Source: Brevibacillus choshinensis (GTDB lineage Bacteria; Bacillota; Bacilli; Brevibacillales; Brevibacillaceae). Taken from it: a DNA stretch of 64,000 nucleotides. The position numbers and the translations under genes were made by a program. How positions within the stretch are numbered: the first letter of the stretch is position 1; every line of letters starts with the position of its first letter. Under the pieces are notes generated by a model. That model did not search any database, was not told where the DNA came from, and saw only the letters and a list, made by a program, of their open reading frames with translations. The stretch covers positions 796,131 through 860,130 of the forward strand of contig NZ_LJJB01000010.1 in NCBI RefSeq assembly GCF_001420695.1. Reading direction: 5' to 3'. This document shows positions 36,208 to 45,427 of this stretch, one piece after another.

Positions 36208-36233
36208 ATTAATAAGCGCTCGCGCTTATTAAT
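36208..36233. repeat. Perfect 11-bp inverted repeat
   Basis: ATTAATAAGCG and CGCTTATTAAT flank a CTCG loop, 65 bp before the deacetylase ATG. It could be an operator, or a terminator of a short transcript through the repeat; no T run follows. Confidence 0.6.
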
Positions 36234-36297
36234 CCTTACACGTTAAGAACGCGAATGCATGCACGTTCTATCTTCCATTGCCAAGAGGTGAATAAAG

Positions 36298-37062
36298 ATG
36301 AAGAAGCAGGCTTTGGCCATTTTCATCGGGATGATGTTGCTCATTCCGTCTCTGACTGGCTCTGCTCTGGCCCGAACACAAAGGGACCGCGATTATTACG
36401 AAACCCGTGGCGAAATTGTCTGGGAAGTACCTACGAACACGAAAGTAATGGCTCTGACCTTTGACGATGGACCCGATCCCCAGTACACCGCACAAATCGC
36501 AGAACTGCTCAAGCAGTACAACGCAAAGGCAACCTTCTTTGTTGTTGGTTCTCGTGTAAAATCCTTTCCAGAGGTCGCTCGCCAGCTGGCTAAGGAACAG
36601 CACGAGTTGGCGAACCATACGTACAGCCACCCGGATGTACGACGGATTTCCAATGCTCGCTTGCAAACGGAAATGGAGAAAACGCAGGAAATCATTTATG
36701 AGAGCACCGGTATAAGACCCCAATTGTTCCGGCCTCCGGGAGGGTACTACAGTGATTCGGTGGTTAACGTCGCAAAACGGGAGGGTTTTCTCGTCGTCAT
36801 GTGGTCATGGCACCAGGATACGCGAGACTGGAGCGACCCAGGTGTCCGCAGGATCGTAAACAAAGTGCTAAACAATGCTCGCAACGGCGACATCGTACTC
36901 TTTCACGATTACGGGGGCAATCGTAGCCAGACTGTCAAAGCCCTGCGAGAAATCCTTCCTGAGCTGCAAAAACGCGGGTATCAGTTCGTAACCGTTTCCG
37001 AGATGATGCGCTTGTACGGAAAGACAAAAAAAGTCGGCCAGGGCGACCAAGGAAGCGATTAG
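36298..37062 (+). CDS. Secreted polysaccharide deacetylase (carbohydrate esterase 4)
   Basis: A 254-residue exported enzyme. The signal peptide is about residues 1-25 (FIGMMLLIPSLTGSALA). The NodB domain has motif 1 TFDDGPD, with catalytic base and metal Asp, motif 2 HTYSHP, motif 3 RPPGGYY, motif 4 DTRDWSDPG and motif 5 LFHDYGG. Such enzymes remove N-acetyl groups from peptidoglycan or chitin. GAGGTG lies upstream of the ATG. Role in vegetative wall, spore cortex or chitin degradation cannot be decided. Confidence 0.94.
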   Translation: MKKQALAIFIGMMLLIPSLTGSALARTQRDRDYYETRGEIVWEVPTNTKVMALTFDDGPDPQYTAQIAELLKQYNAKATFFVVGSRVKSFPEVARQLAKEQHELANHTYSHPDVRRISNARLQTEMEKTQEIIYESTGIRPQLFRPPGGYYSDSVVNVAKREGFLVVMWSWHQDTRDWSDPGVRRIVNKVLNNARNGDIVLFHDYGGNRSQTVKALREILPELQKRGYQFVTVSEMMRLYGKTKKVGQGDQGSD

Positions 37063-37066
37063 CGCC

Positions 37067-37098
37067 AAAAAGCCCCTTCCTATTGGGAGGGGCTTTTT
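37067..37098. terminator. Bidirectional terminator between deacetylase and flotillin
   Basis: AAAAAGCCCCTTCC and GGGAGGGGCTTTTT form a strong hairpin with A and T tracts on both sides. Confidence 0.92.
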
Positions 37099-37124
37099 GC
37101 CATCATCTATCCAGCTACCATTGT

Positions 37125-38684
37125 TTAGTTTTTGGAATCTGTAGTAGCGGCAATCGGTGCGAGCTCTACCTCTTCCGGAAGCTTCATGGCTACAGGTGTC
37201 TCGATTGCAGGCTGTGCCGTCCCCCCTTTTTGCATAAAGTCCGTAATCATCTTGTTCATATCGAGGCCAGAAACGTCTTTCAACATTTCAGGCAGCTGCG
37301 CCATCAGCTTGGTCACATTCCCGCTCAAGCGATTGACTCCGTCTCCCTGTCCACCACCTGCGTCGACGATCGTCACCTTGTCGATGGCTTTCATCGGCTC
37401 GGCGATTTTTTCAGCCAACTCCGGCAGCATTTTCGCAATGATGTCGAGAACAGCTGCATGCCCGAATTTTTCGAATGCATCTGCCAGTTTTTCTTTCCCT
37501 TCTGCTTCTGCCTCCAGCTTCAGGCGAGTGACTTCTGCCTCCGCACTACCTTTCGCTTTTTCGGCTTCGGCAATCGCCAGACCTTCCAGTCGTTTCTGCT
37601 CTGCCATCGCTTTGGCTTCCGCTTCGATTCGGTATTTGACAGCATCCGCTTCACGCAGCTTTTTGGCCTTTTCCGCTTCTGCCGCCTGCTCGACCGAATA
37701 ACGATCCGCATCCGCTTTCTTTTTCACTTCTGCGTCGTATTGGCGTTCGCGACGGAGGATTTCTTTCTCCTCCAGCTCGATTTCTTTTTGCTTGCGAACC
37801 AGATCGACTTTCATTTCCTCTTCCGTTACTTGCTGCTTCGCGACTGCCTCTTGCAGCTTGTAGGCTTGGTCCGCACTCGCTTTCGCCTTATCCTGCTCCT
37901 GCTTGAAGGCTGCGACCTTTAATTCTTTTTCCTTTTCGGCTTCTGCGATGTTCGTTTCTTTTAATAGCTCTGCCTTACGAGCCTCTTCCTCTGCTTGTGC
38001 TTGCTTGATCCGAGCTTCCTTGTCTGCATCCGCCTGAGAGATTGTCGCGTCGCGTTTGACCGCAGCGATTTGCGGAATCCCGAGGGCTGCCAGGTAGCCG
38101 TTTTTGTCACGCACGTCCTTGATGGTAAAGCTGACCACAGACAGCCCCATTTTCTTCAGGTCTTTGGTCGCTACGGATTGGACCTCTTGAGCAAAGCGCT
38201 CCCGGTTCTTGTAGATCTCCTCGACTGTCATGCTGCCCAGAATGGCGCGCAGGTAGCCTTCTAACACTTCCTGTGCTTCTGATTTCAACGCTTCATCCGT
38301 CTTGCCCATAAACTGTTCGGCTGCTGTAGCGATATCATCAATCGAGCCGCCTACCTTGATAATGGCTACCCCGTCCGCCATGACCGGCACTCCCTGCTCC
38401 GTGTACACCTCTGGCGTCGACACATCGAGCTTGTGGGACAGCAGGCTCAAGAAATTAGCTTGTTGAAAAATTGGCAAAATAAAAGCACCACCGCCGCGAA
38501 CGATCTTCATCTTGCGACCGGAATCGTCACTCAGCACGTTTTTCGAGCCGAGATAGCTTCCCGTCACGATCATGGCTTCATCGGCACCAACGGTTTTGTA
38601 CCTCGCCCAAAATGCGATACCCAATACGACGAATACCGCCACGACAACCACTACGATCGCCAAAATGCCCGGTTCTAGCGTCAT
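37125..38684 (-). CDS. floT: Flotillin-like membrane scaffold protein FloT/YuaG
   Basis: A 519-residue flotillin. A hydrophobic N-terminal hairpin (about 7-28) anchors it to the membrane. The SPFH/band-7 domain follows (about 30-210), then a long Ala/Glu/Lys-rich coiled coil (about 215-410) with repeated EAEA patterns, and a Gly/Met-rich C-terminal oligomerisation region. FloT organises functional membrane microdomains in Bacillus. It follows the NfeD-like gene after 3 bp, the yuaF-yuaG order of B. subtilis. Confidence 0.96.
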   Translation of the reverse strand: MTLEPGILAIVVVVVAVFVVLGIAFWARYKTVGADEAMIVTGSYLGSKNVLSDDSGRKMKIVRGGGAFILPIFQQANFLSLLSHKLDVSTPEVYTEQGVPVMADGVAIIKVGGSIDDIATAAEQFMGKTDEALKSEAQEVLEGYLRAILGSMTVEEIYKNRERFAQEVQSVATKDLKKMGLSVVSFTIKDVRDKNGYLAALGIPQIAAVKRDATISQADADKEARIKQAQAEEEARKAELLKETNIAEAEKEKELKVAAFKQEQDKAKASADQAYKLQEAVAKQQVTEEEMKVDLVRKQKEIELEEKEILRRERQYDAEVKKKADADRYSVEQAAEAEKAKKLREADAVKYRIEAEAKAMAEQKRLEGLAIAEAEKAKGSAEAEVTRLKLEAEAEGKEKLADAFEKFGHAAVLDIIAKMLPELAEKIAEPMKAIDKVTIVDAGGGQGDGVNRLSGNVTKLMAQLPEMLKDVSGLDMNKMITDFMQKGGTAQPAIETPVAMKLPEEVELAPIAATTDSKN

Positions 38685-38687
38685 TAC

Positions 38688-39233
38688 TCATTCCTCCTCT
38701 TTTTTTGCATCATCATGCGGAAATGGGGTGACGTACAAAACGTGGTCGCGCACTTCTACCACGACGACGCGCGATCCTTGCCTGATCGGTACACCATCGA
38801 GAGTGGCTGCCATGTGAAAGGTAGTTCCACTGACCATTTTCACCAGCACTTCTCCCAATCCGTTTGCTGGAATCGTTGTACTGACCTCTCCCAGTTTTCC
38901 TCCCAGCTGGCTCATCGCGTAGCCGGTGGAATTCTCCGCCTTGCTCATCGGCTCTACCCAAAGGAAGTACGAGGCCACTGCCAGTCCGATCCCAATCAGG
39001 ATTGCCAAACCCAGAACCATCAGATCAGATAAGGACGTAAAGCGATTGAGCAGATACCCTGCTGCGCCAAAAGCCGTCGCGCCACTCACGAGCAGGATCG
39101 GCTGAAGCACAGGCAAATGAAAATGACCGTGACTCATCCAGTCACCACCGGTATGACCGAAGATCAATGAAGCCAGTGCGTAAAGGATGCCGCACACAAG
39201 GCAGACGATGTAGATGGTTTCAAGTACACCCAC
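38688..39233 (-). CDS. NfeD-like membrane protein (YuaF type), flotillin partner
   Basis: A 181-residue membrane protein with three or four helices (about 1-110) and a C-terminal OB-fold (about 120-175: LGEVSTTIPANGLGEV). This is the short NfeD class that lies next to flotillin genes. I use the GTG at 39233, eight bases after AAGGAG; a start at the ATG at 39260 would put that ribosome site inside the gene. First gene of a two-gene operon with floT. Confidence 0.9.
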   Translation of the reverse strand: MGVLETIYIVCLVCGILYALASLIFGHTGGDWMSHGHFHLPVLQPILLVSGATAFGAAGYLLNRFTSLSDLMVLGLAILIGIGLAVASYFLWVEPMSKAENSTGYAMSQLGGKLGEVSTTIPANGLGEVLVKMVSGTTFHMAATLDGVPIRQGSRVVVVEVRDHVLYVTPFPHDDAKKEEE

Positions 39234-39299
39234 AACTGTCACTCCTTTCCATAAATGCATCTATTTTTCATACGATCCAGAAAGAAAAAGGTTGCGTAA

Positions 39300-39333
39300 A
39301 TAAGGAAATCCCCTCCAAAAATGTGGAGGGGAT
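39300..39333 (-). terminator. Terminator of the Nramp gene
   Basis: On the minus strand ATCCCCTCCA pairs with TGGAGGGGAT, followed by TTCCTTATTT. Confidence 0.85.
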
Positions 39334-39345
39334 AAGGGTGAATCG

Positions 39346-40698
39346 TTATCCAAATACAGTTTGATAAAGCAAATAGGCATTTAACACCATGATGATGATC
39401 GCTACGATCCAGGACAATCCTTTCAGCCAAGGGGCATTTACAAACTCCCCCATTTTCTTTTTGTCGTTCGTAAACTTCACCAGCGGTACCACAGCAAAGG
39501 ACAGCTGGAGCGAAAGAATGACTTGGCTCAGGATGAGCAGCTGAGTCGTTCCGCTCTCACCGTATAGCGCCGTCACAATAACAGCCGGAATAATGGCGAT
39601 CATCCGTGTAATCAATCGTCTGAGCCACGGAGTGATTCGCAGGTTCAGGAATCCTTCCATTACGATTTGCCCTGCCAGTGTCCCTGTCAGCGTCGAGTTC
39701 ATCCCTGCTGCAAGTAAGGCTACACCGAACAAAATGCTACCAAGCGTCGTACCGAGGAGAGGAGCCAGCAAGTGATACGCGTCACCGATTTCTGCTACCT
39801 CTGTCATACCCGCTCTGTGGAATGTCGCTGCAGACAAGATCAGAATCGCAGCGTTAATCCCTAGCGCGAAAATTAGGGCTATCGTAGAATCGGCTGTTGC
39901 GTATTTGATCGCCTCTCGTTTGCCGAGTGTTGTTTGTTCATATTGTCGTGTCTGCACGATGGACGAGTGTAGATACAGGTTGTGCGGCATGACGGTTGCA
40001 CCCAAAATTCCGATCGCGATATAGAGCATTGCCGGGTTTTTGACGATCTCGGCAGTCGGGATAAATCCACCCAAGATTTCTTTCACTTCCGGCTGAGACC
40101 AAATCATTTCAAATGCAAAGCACGCGCCGATGGTCACGATCAATGCGATCACGATCGCTTCAATGTAGCGAAAGCCTTTGTTTTGCAAAAGGAGCACGAT
40201 CAGGACGTCCAGGGCCGTAATCAGTACCCCATATACAAGCGGAATTCCAAATAACAGATTCAAAGCAATCGCCGCCCCGATTACCTCTGCCAAATCGCAA
40301 GCCGCGATGGCCAGCTCGCACAGCACCCACAAGCCCATGGCCACTGGTTTGCTGTAGTGATCCCGACAAGCCTGTGCCAAGTCTCGCCCTGTCACGATCC
40401 CTAGTTTTCCAGCCAGTGCCTGCAGCAGGATCGCCATCAGATTGGACAGCATGATCACAGACAGCAACGAATAACCAAACAACGATCCCCCGGCAATATC
40501 GGTCGCCCAGTTCCCTGGGTCCATGTAACCGACCGCTACGAGGTACCCAGGGCCCGCAAACGCGAGAAACTTGCGAATCACGGAACCCTTTTGAGGAACC
40601 TTCAACGACCGGTGAACTTCGGGCAATGACGGCTGTGATGTCTCGTTTCTCCAACTACTTTCTTGAACTGCTTCACTCGTATTTGATCCAGTTCTCAT
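39346..40698 (-). CDS. mntH: Nramp family manganese/divalent metal transporter
   Basis: A 450-residue, eleven-helix proton-coupled metal importer. The metal site is complete: the helix-1 motif DPGNW and the helix-6 motif [10 protein letters not shown]. The N-terminal about 45 residues are polar. I start at the ATG at 40698 with GGTGG five bases upstream; the longer frame from 40785 crosses into the promoter. A strong promoter (40814-40841) and an MntR-like palindrome (40790-40805) lie upstream, so manganese-dependent repression is likely. Confidence 0.95.
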   Translation of the reverse strand: MRTGSNTSEAVQESSWRNETSQPSLPEVHRSLKVPQKGSVIRKFLAFAGPGYLVAVGYMDPGNWATDIAGGSLFGYSLLSVIMLSNLMAILLQALAGKLGIVTGRDLAQACRDHYSKPVAMGLWVLCELAIAACDLAEVIGAAIALNLLFGIPLVYGVLITALDVLIVLLLQNKGFRYIEAIVIALIVTIGACFAFEMIWSQPEVKEILGGFIPTAEIVKNPAMLYIAIGILGATVMPHNLYLHSSIVQTRQYEQTTLGKREAIKYATADSTIALIFALGINAAILILSAATFHRAGMTEVAEIGDAYHLLAPLLGTTLGSILFGVALLAAGMNSTLTGTLAGQIVMEGFLNLRITPWLRRLITRMIAIIPAVIVTALYGESGTTQLLILSQVILSLQLSFAVVPLVKFTNDKKKMGEFVNAPWLKGLSWIVAIIIMVLNAYLLYQTVFG

Positions 40699-40789
40699 TA
40701 TTTCCACCCACCTTTGTGGTCTTATCCATTTTTTTTGCGCATGTGCAACTTTTAGATAAAAAAATATAGGATTTGCTATGACCAAAAAT

Positions 40790-40805
40790 GTTTACCTAAC
40801 GAAAC
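40790..40805. promoter_or_regulatory. MntR-like operator upstream of mntH
   Basis: GTTTACCTAACGAAAC resembles the B. subtilis MntR box (TTTGCCTTAAGGAAAC), with matching ends and central CCT.A and one base less in the middle. It begins 9 bases downstream of the -10 box, at the expected transcription start. Confidence 0.6.
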
Positions 40806-40813
40806 ATATCCCT

Positions 40814-40841
40814 ATTATACTCCTTTCGTTCCGTTTTGCAA
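40814..40841 (-). promoter_or_regulatory. SigA-type promoter of mntH
   Basis: On the minus strand TTGCAA (40836-40841), 16 bases, then an exact TATAAT (40814-40819). Confidence 0.75.
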
Positions 40842-40944
40842 CTGCCCGAGAAGACCGTTTTTTCTGCATAAAATTCGCCCTTTCGTGCATAATGCTGCCA
40901 TTTTGTCTCACAATACCTATATTCCTTCATCAGGAGGTACTGCC

Positions 40945-41630
40945 ATGAATTGGTCTCAGGAACTATCCGCTCGCTTAAGAGATAGCTCCGACTATCAAAG
41001 CAGTCAAATCAGCATCGAAGACGAGTCCTTTACCCTCTGTTTTCTAGAAAGCCTAATCGATTCTCCCTACATTCAAGATCATATTATCGAAAAGCTACAT
41101 TGGCCCAACAATGAAATGCCATTCTCGGCGTTAACCTCCCTGGATCAAGCGATGAATGAGATTCTTCAAGGCAATCTGGTCATCATCAAAGATTCCGATC
41201 AAACAGCCTATATCGCTATTGGCAAAGGTATGGAACACAGAAGCATTCAGGAATCCGAGAATGAAAGCTCGCTTCGTGGACCACGGGACAGCTTTGTGGA
41301 ATCCCTGCACACGAATCTGTCGCTGATCAGGCGCAGATATCCGGATCCAGAACTAAAAGTATACTGAACGCCCATCCAACGTCCTGGCTGCTTTGGTGGA
41401 AGGACGCGTGGCCATCATGGTGGATGGTAGCCCATTTGTCCTAATTGTCCCAGTCACATTTTCCATGCTGTTTCAAGCCCCTGACGACTACTATGAGCGT
41501 TGGATGATCAGTTCTGCCATTCGACTTATCAGGGTCGTAGGCGCATCGATCGCATTGATCCGGTTCACACCTCGTTCCGGTATCATTGTAACCGTCACTA
41601 GTATGAGCCCAAATCCTCCAGGTTATAGCC
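40945..41630 (+). pseudogene. Decayed GerA-family spore germination gene
   Basis: Starts well, with AGGAGG seven bases before the ATG, and reads an N-terminal GerA domain including MEHRSIQESENESSLRGPRD and [16 protein letters not shown], as in the intact protein at 4335-5927 (SENESTVLGPQDSFVE; NLSLLRRRIASPNLKI). A stop follows at 41365-41367. Right after it, in another frame, comes a later GerA part ([22 protein letters not shown]...[18 protein letters not shown]). About 100 residues between the two parts are missing, and the whole transmembrane C-terminus is gone. No B or C subunit follows. The end abuts the convergent MocR gene. It is a remnant of a lost receptor operon. Confidence 0.9.
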
Positions 41631-41639
41631 AAAACAGTA

Positions 41640-43076
41640 CTACTGTGTCGCGAGAAGCGCCTTTTTCAGTCGACGTACTCCTTCATCGATGGATTCATGC
41701 TTCTCCCATGAATACGTCAACCGAAGCCACCCTGCTTCTGCTCCGTACACGCTACCTGGATTGTACACGACTCCCTCCCGTATGGCTGCATCCAACAACA
41801 GGCGCTCATCACACGGCTCACGCAGACGGCACCACACATGATAGCTGCCCTCTGGGACATTCCACTCTACCCAGTCGGCCAGATGAGTCTCCAAGGCTGT
41901 TACCATTGCGCGTCGTTGGTGGTACAGATACGTCGACAACCGCTCGATCTGCGCTTCCCATCTGTCATGCTCCAAAAACGATCGGGCCAGCTGCTGGGAG
42001 ACCGTGCTCGTACCAAAATCCATCTGCTGCTTGGCATCTGCCAGCCTTTCTACGACGGAACGCGGTCCGACTAACCAGCCGATACGCAGGCCAGGTGCGA
42101 TCGTCTTGGACACGCTATTTACGTAAAGAACGGTACCGCTCGTGTCGATAGCCTTGATCGGCAGCGGCGGTCTCTTGCTATCTTTCATGGCAAGAGCAGC
42201 ATACGCATCGTCTTCTACCAACGGAATTCGCAATTCCATACATGTATCGAGAATTTGCCTCCGGCGACGTTCACTCATGACGGAGCCGGTAGGATTGTGG
42301 TACGTCGGATTAGCAAATACCATGCGCAGCTTGTGCTCCTGATGTAAACGGCGGATTTCTTCAGGAATGATACCCTCTGCATCCATCGATAGCTTGTACA
42401 GACGCAGTCCCGCTGAGGTAAACAAGGGCAAGGAGTACGAGTAAGACGGCCCCTCCATTGCCACCGCATCTCCCGGACTCAGCAGGCAAAGCGAAATCAG
42501 ATGCAACGCTTGTTGCGCGCCAGATGTCACGAGAATCTCCTCCGGCGAAGCTGAGATTCCGTATTGTTTGCCCAAATGCCGCGATAGAACCTCTCGCAAT
42601 CCTTGATCTCCCTTGGGGTGGGTGTATCCGAGCTCAAACTGTGGGGATTGCTGCAATCGCAATAATGCCTCTGCATCGAGGGATGGAATGAGCGGCGTCG
42701 CTAACTCAGCCTTGGCCAAATTGATGATCGATGGATCGAAGCATGCCTCCTGAATTCGTTTGACCAAAGGATAGGCAGGCAAAAAAGCTCCCCCATTCGT
42801 ATATTTGTGCCAATTCGGAACCCGCTGTACTCCCCATAAATGACGACTGACCCACGTCCCGCTGCCTTGCATGGATTGCAATAATCCCGCTGCACGCAAT
42901 TCTTCATAAGCGGCGGACACCGTTCCCCTATTTACTCCAAAGCGCTGGGCCAACACTCTCTCTGCCGGAAGCGAAGAACCAGGGGGCAAATCTCCCTGTA
43001 TGATTTGCTGTTCCAGCCATCGCGTAATTTGTTGGTAGACCGGGGTATCCCCCTGCTTGTCTGGCTGCCACTCCAT
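41640..43076 (-). CDS. MocR-type transcriptional regulator (GntR HTH fused to aminotransferase)
   Basis: A 478-residue fusion. The N-terminal GntR winged helix (about 10-80) has [31 protein letters not shown]. The C-terminal class I aminotransferase-like domain (about 110-470) has [11 protein letters not shown] and the PLP-binding lysine in [14 protein letters not shown]. MocR proteins sense PLP or amino compounds and often control a divergent transporter. Here an EamA exporter lies divergently 153 bp away, with ATTGG/CCAAT dyads between. The regulated ligand is unknown. Confidence 0.94.
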   Translation of the reverse strand: MEWQPDKQGDTPVYQQITRWLEQQIIQGDLPPGSSLPAERVLAQRFGVNRGTVSAAYEELRAAGLLQSMQGSGTWVSRHLWGVQRVPNWHKYTNGGAFLPAYPLVKRIQEACFDPSIINLAKAELATPLIPSLDAEALLRLQQSPQFELGYTHPKGDQGLREVLSRHLGKQYGISASPEEILVTSGAQQALHLISLCLLSPGDAVAMEGPSYSYSLPLFTSAGLRLYKLSMDAEGIIPEEIRRLHQEHKLRMVFANPTYHNPTGSVMSERRRRQILDTCMELRIPLVEDDAYAALAMKDSKRPPLPIKAIDTSGTVLYVNSVSKTIAPGLRIGWLVGPRSVVERLADAKQQMDFGTSTVSQQLARSFLEHDRWEAQIERLSTYLYHQRRAMVTALETHLADWVEWNVPEGSYHVWCRLREPCDERLLLDAAIREGVVYNPGSVYGAEAGWLRLTYSWEKHESIDEGVRRLKKALLATQ

Positions 43077-43127
43077 TTTCCTTGACCTCCCTTTCGCTTA
43101 TGGATACCTGTACGATGACGTTCGACA

Positions 43128-43157
43128 AATTGGCCTACCAATCCTCCGGCCAATTGG
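43128..43157. promoter_or_regulatory. Putative MocR operator
   Basis: AATTGGCC (43128-43135) and GGCCAATT (43148-43155) form a perfect inverted repeat. Nested within it, ATTGG (43129-43133) and CCAAT (43138-43142) form a second dyad, and CCAATTGG (43150-43157) a palindrome. It lies between the divergent mocR and exporter genes. Confidence 0.6.
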
Positions 43158-43229
43158 CTCTACCCTTTATCGACTCAGAGTCTTACGATGAAAAAAACGA
43201 TCGTCACGCATATGAAGGAAGGGATTCTC

Positions 43230-44168
43230 ATGAAGGCGGAAGTATCGCTCGAAAAAAAACAGGTGGCACAACCTTTGACGGTAGGAAGTGGCCTCTACAA
43301 TGAAAAGGCAGGAATGCTCTACGGGTTACTGGGCGTATGCAGCTTCAGCCTAACACTGCCAGCGACGAAAGTGGCATTGACCGCGCTTACACCAATGACG
43401 GCTGGTCTGGGACGCGCCTTGGTCGCTGCCATCCTGGCTGCACTTGTATTGCTGATCAGACGAGTTCCCTTTCCCTCGTGGAAGGAGACCAAGCAGCTGA
43501 TTCTTGTCGCGGGAGGAGTCGTAGTGGGCTTTCCCTTTTTCTCGGCTTGGGCCATGGAGCGCGTCCCAGCCACACACGGCGCGATTATCATTGCGTTGCT
43601 GCCACTGGCGACGGCTGGCGCAGCCACATTCTTTGCAGGTGAGCGTCCTGCCCGGATGTACTGGGTTTCGAGCGGAGTCGGCTGCCTCGCCATTCTCGGG
43701 TATGCCATCAGCTCCAGATTCGGTGCCCTGCATTGGGCGGATTTGGCGTTGCTCGCGGCCGTGATCTCTGCAGCAATCGGCTATGCGGTAGGTGGACAGC
43801 TAGCCCGAACGATGGGTGGCTGGCAAGTCATTAGCTGGTCTTTGGTATTTTCCTTCCCTTTTCTGGTCATCCCGATCGCAGGGCCGCTTCTTTCCCAGTT
43901 ACAGCATGCCTCAGGGACGGCATGGTTAGGGTTTGGCTACGTCAGTGTCATCAGCCAGTTTCTTGGCTTTTTCGCCTGGTACCACGGTCTGGCTATTGGC
44001 GGTGTAGCGAGAGTCGGTCAGACACAATATCTTCAACCGTTTTTAACTATACTGGCTTCGTGGCTGTTGCTCTCCGAGTCCGTCACCCTTGGCGCTATAT
44101 TGGCCGCATTGATCGTGGTAGCGTCTGTGGCCAAAGGAAGAACTGCAGTAGTAAAACAGAAGGCATAG
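43230..44168 (+). CDS. EamA/DMT family exporter
   Basis: A 312-residue membrane protein with ten helices arranged as two EamA repeats (about 25-155 and 165-300). Such proteins export amino acids and other metabolites. I place the start at the ATG at 43230, after AAGGAAGGG; an earlier ATG at 43188 is possible. It is divergent from the MocR regulator, which probably controls it, and ends in a terminator at 44190-44222. Confidence 0.9.
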   Translation: MKAEVSLEKKQVAQPLTVGSGLYNEKAGMLYGLLGVCSFSLTLPATKVALTALTPMTAGLGRALVAAILAALVLLIRRVPFPSWKETKQLILVAGGVVVGFPFFSAWAMERVPATHGAIIIALLPLATAGAATFFAGERPARMYWVSSGVGCLAILGYAISSRFGALHWADLALLAAVISAAIGYAVGGQLARTMGGWQVISWSLVFSFPFLVIPIAGPLLSQLQHASGTAWLGFGYVSVISQFLGFFAWYHGLAIGGVARVGQTQYLQPFLTILASWLLLSESVTLGAILAALIVVASVAKGRTAVVKQKA

Positions 44169-44189
44169 AAGCAAAGCAATGAAATACGA

Positions 44190-44222
44190 AAACACCGACC
44201 TGAGAATGAAGGGTCGGTGTTC
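44190..44222. terminator. Terminator between the EamA exporter and the NTase gene
   Basis: AACACCGACC and GGTCGGTGTT pair around an 11-base loop between convergent genes. Confidence 0.85.
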
Positions 44223-44248
44223 TGCTATTCCCATTTATCTATCTAGAT

Positions 44249-44947
44249 TCATGTATAAAACGCCTGATTCAAACGAATCGCCAGCTTTTGCAGTGCCTCT
44301 CCACCTACCACTTCCGGCAGTTGCGAGCTTTCATGAGCGGCCGTCATCTGAGCGAACAGCTCTTCTGCATAGGGGAGCAGATCGTTCACACTCCATTCCC
44401 CTCGTTTGATCGCCATGAGCTCCTCCACATTTGGCCGAGCTACTTCAAGCTCTCCTGATTCCAGCAGCTCTCTGCCCATTTGCAGGAGGCGGATCAAATG
44501 ATGGGCGTCCTTGGCATCATACTGCTGCCCGGCACTCGCCAGCTTTCGTAGATTGCGAATGGCATAGCCACCGTATGAATGGTACAGCTGCTTGGATAAA
44601 AACAGCTCACGGCTCGCTCTCAGTTCTTCCCCAGGCGCCGTAGTATAAACGATATGCTCCGGCTTCACGTAAAGCATCTCCACGATATTGGGGTTGCCTT
44701 TTACCGCCAAGCGAATGTACTTGTTCAACGCGTACACGACCAGATCCGGTTCTGACAGGATCGTTTGCTCATAGCTTTGCAGCCCAAACATCGCCTCTGC
44801 GGGGGCGAAGGCAATTCCCCGCAAGTCGACATCACTGGTTGCGGTACTCGTACCGTAGCTATGACTGCCCGCAAAAGCCAGATAACAAAGGTGTCCTCGG
44901 AGCTCTGGTGCTTGAGTCCATACGGATTGCATCAACGTCAGGCTCAT
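44249..44947 (-). CDS. DNA polymerase beta-superfamily nucleotidyltransferase (YcgL-like)
   Basis: A 232-residue protein with the nucleotidyltransferase motif GSHSYGTSTATSDVDLRG (Gly-Ser pair plus Asp-x-Asp metal ligands) near residue 27, followed by a helical domain with NPNIVEMLYV and AHHLIRLLQMGRELLE. This is the predicted-nucleotidyltransferase group related to B. subtilis YcgL; substrates are unknown. Its ATG overlaps the NUDIX stop by 4 bp, so the two are translationally coupled. Confidence 0.88.
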   Translation of the reverse strand: MSLTLMQSVWTQAPELRGHLCYLAFAGSHSYGTSTATSDVDLRGIAFAPAEAMFGLQSYEQTILSEPDLVVYALNKYIRLAVKGNPNIVEMLYVKPEHIVYTTAPGEELRASRELFLSKQLYHSYGGYAIRNLRKLASAGQQYDAKDAHHLIRLLQMGRELLESGELEVARPNVEELMAIKRGEWSVNDLLPYAEELFAQMTAAHESSQLPEVVGGEALQKLAIRLNQAFYT

Positions 44948-45411
44948 GGATTCTGCTTGTCGAGCATGTTTCCGATGTATGCAGGCTTGTAATGGTCACC
45001 TTCTAGCGCCTGGATGACCTGCTCTTGTCTGGAATAGGCGTATTGCGGGAGCGTCTTCCACTCCGCAAGCGAAACCCAGCCCGCCCATTCGATATGTTCG
45101 TCATCCAATCCACCTGGTATGGGAGTCGTGTCCTCGCCAATGAGCCTAGCCAGCACCGCAATCCCGACTGTATGCTTTCCTTCACCTGTCCGATCGATGC
45201 GTTCGTCTACCCAGAGCAGACGATCCATCTCTACGAGCAATCCTGTTTCTTCCCACACTTCTCTTCTCACGGCATCCGGGATCCCCTCGAGATACTCGAC
45301 GTTGCCACCCGGTAAACTGTAACCTATTTTTCCACCCGACTTTTCCCGAATTAGCAGGATTTGCTCTTGATAAACGACTACCACGGTTACTCTCACTCGA
45401 ACTGTTTTCAT
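44944..45411 (-). CDS. NUDIX hydrolase
   Basis: A 155-residue pyrophosphohydrolase with a complete NUDIX box: Gly-x5-Glu-x7-Arg-Glu-x2-Glu-Glu-x-Gly, seen as GNVEYLEGIPDA then VRREVWEETGLL. The substrate could be a damaged nucleotide or nucleotide sugar. The start is the ATG at 45411, preceded by AAGGGAG; the longer frame lies antisense in sense of context and overlaps the upstream gene. Middle gene of a three-gene unit. Confidence 0.92.
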   Translation of the reverse strand: MKTVRVRVTVVVVYQEQILLIREKSGGKIGYSLPGGNVEYLEGIPDAVRREVWEETGLLVEMDRLLWVDERIDRTGEGKHTVGIAVLARLIGEDTTPIPGGLDDEHIEWAGWVSLAEWKTLPQYAYSRQEQVIQALEGDHYKPAYIGNMLDKQNP

Positions 45412-45427
45412 CCCGCTCGCTCCCTTC

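Larger units (their letters stand above)
35904..36297. other. 394-bp divergent intergenic region
   Basis: Should contain promoters for the aspartate kinase (leftwards) and the deacetylase (rightwards). It carries the second 45-base repeat and a perfect 11-bp inverted repeat. No gene or known riboswitch is seen. Confidence 0.6.

Noticed and set aside
35904-36297. Lysine riboswitch or T-box before the aspartate kinase
   Set aside because: None of the conserved L-box or T-box sequences (for example the T-box GGTGGNACCGCG) is present on the minus strand.
40885-41367. Intact 160-residue novel protein
   Set aside because: Residues match the N-terminal GerA domain, and the later GerA part follows in another frame, so it is a truncated pseudogene.
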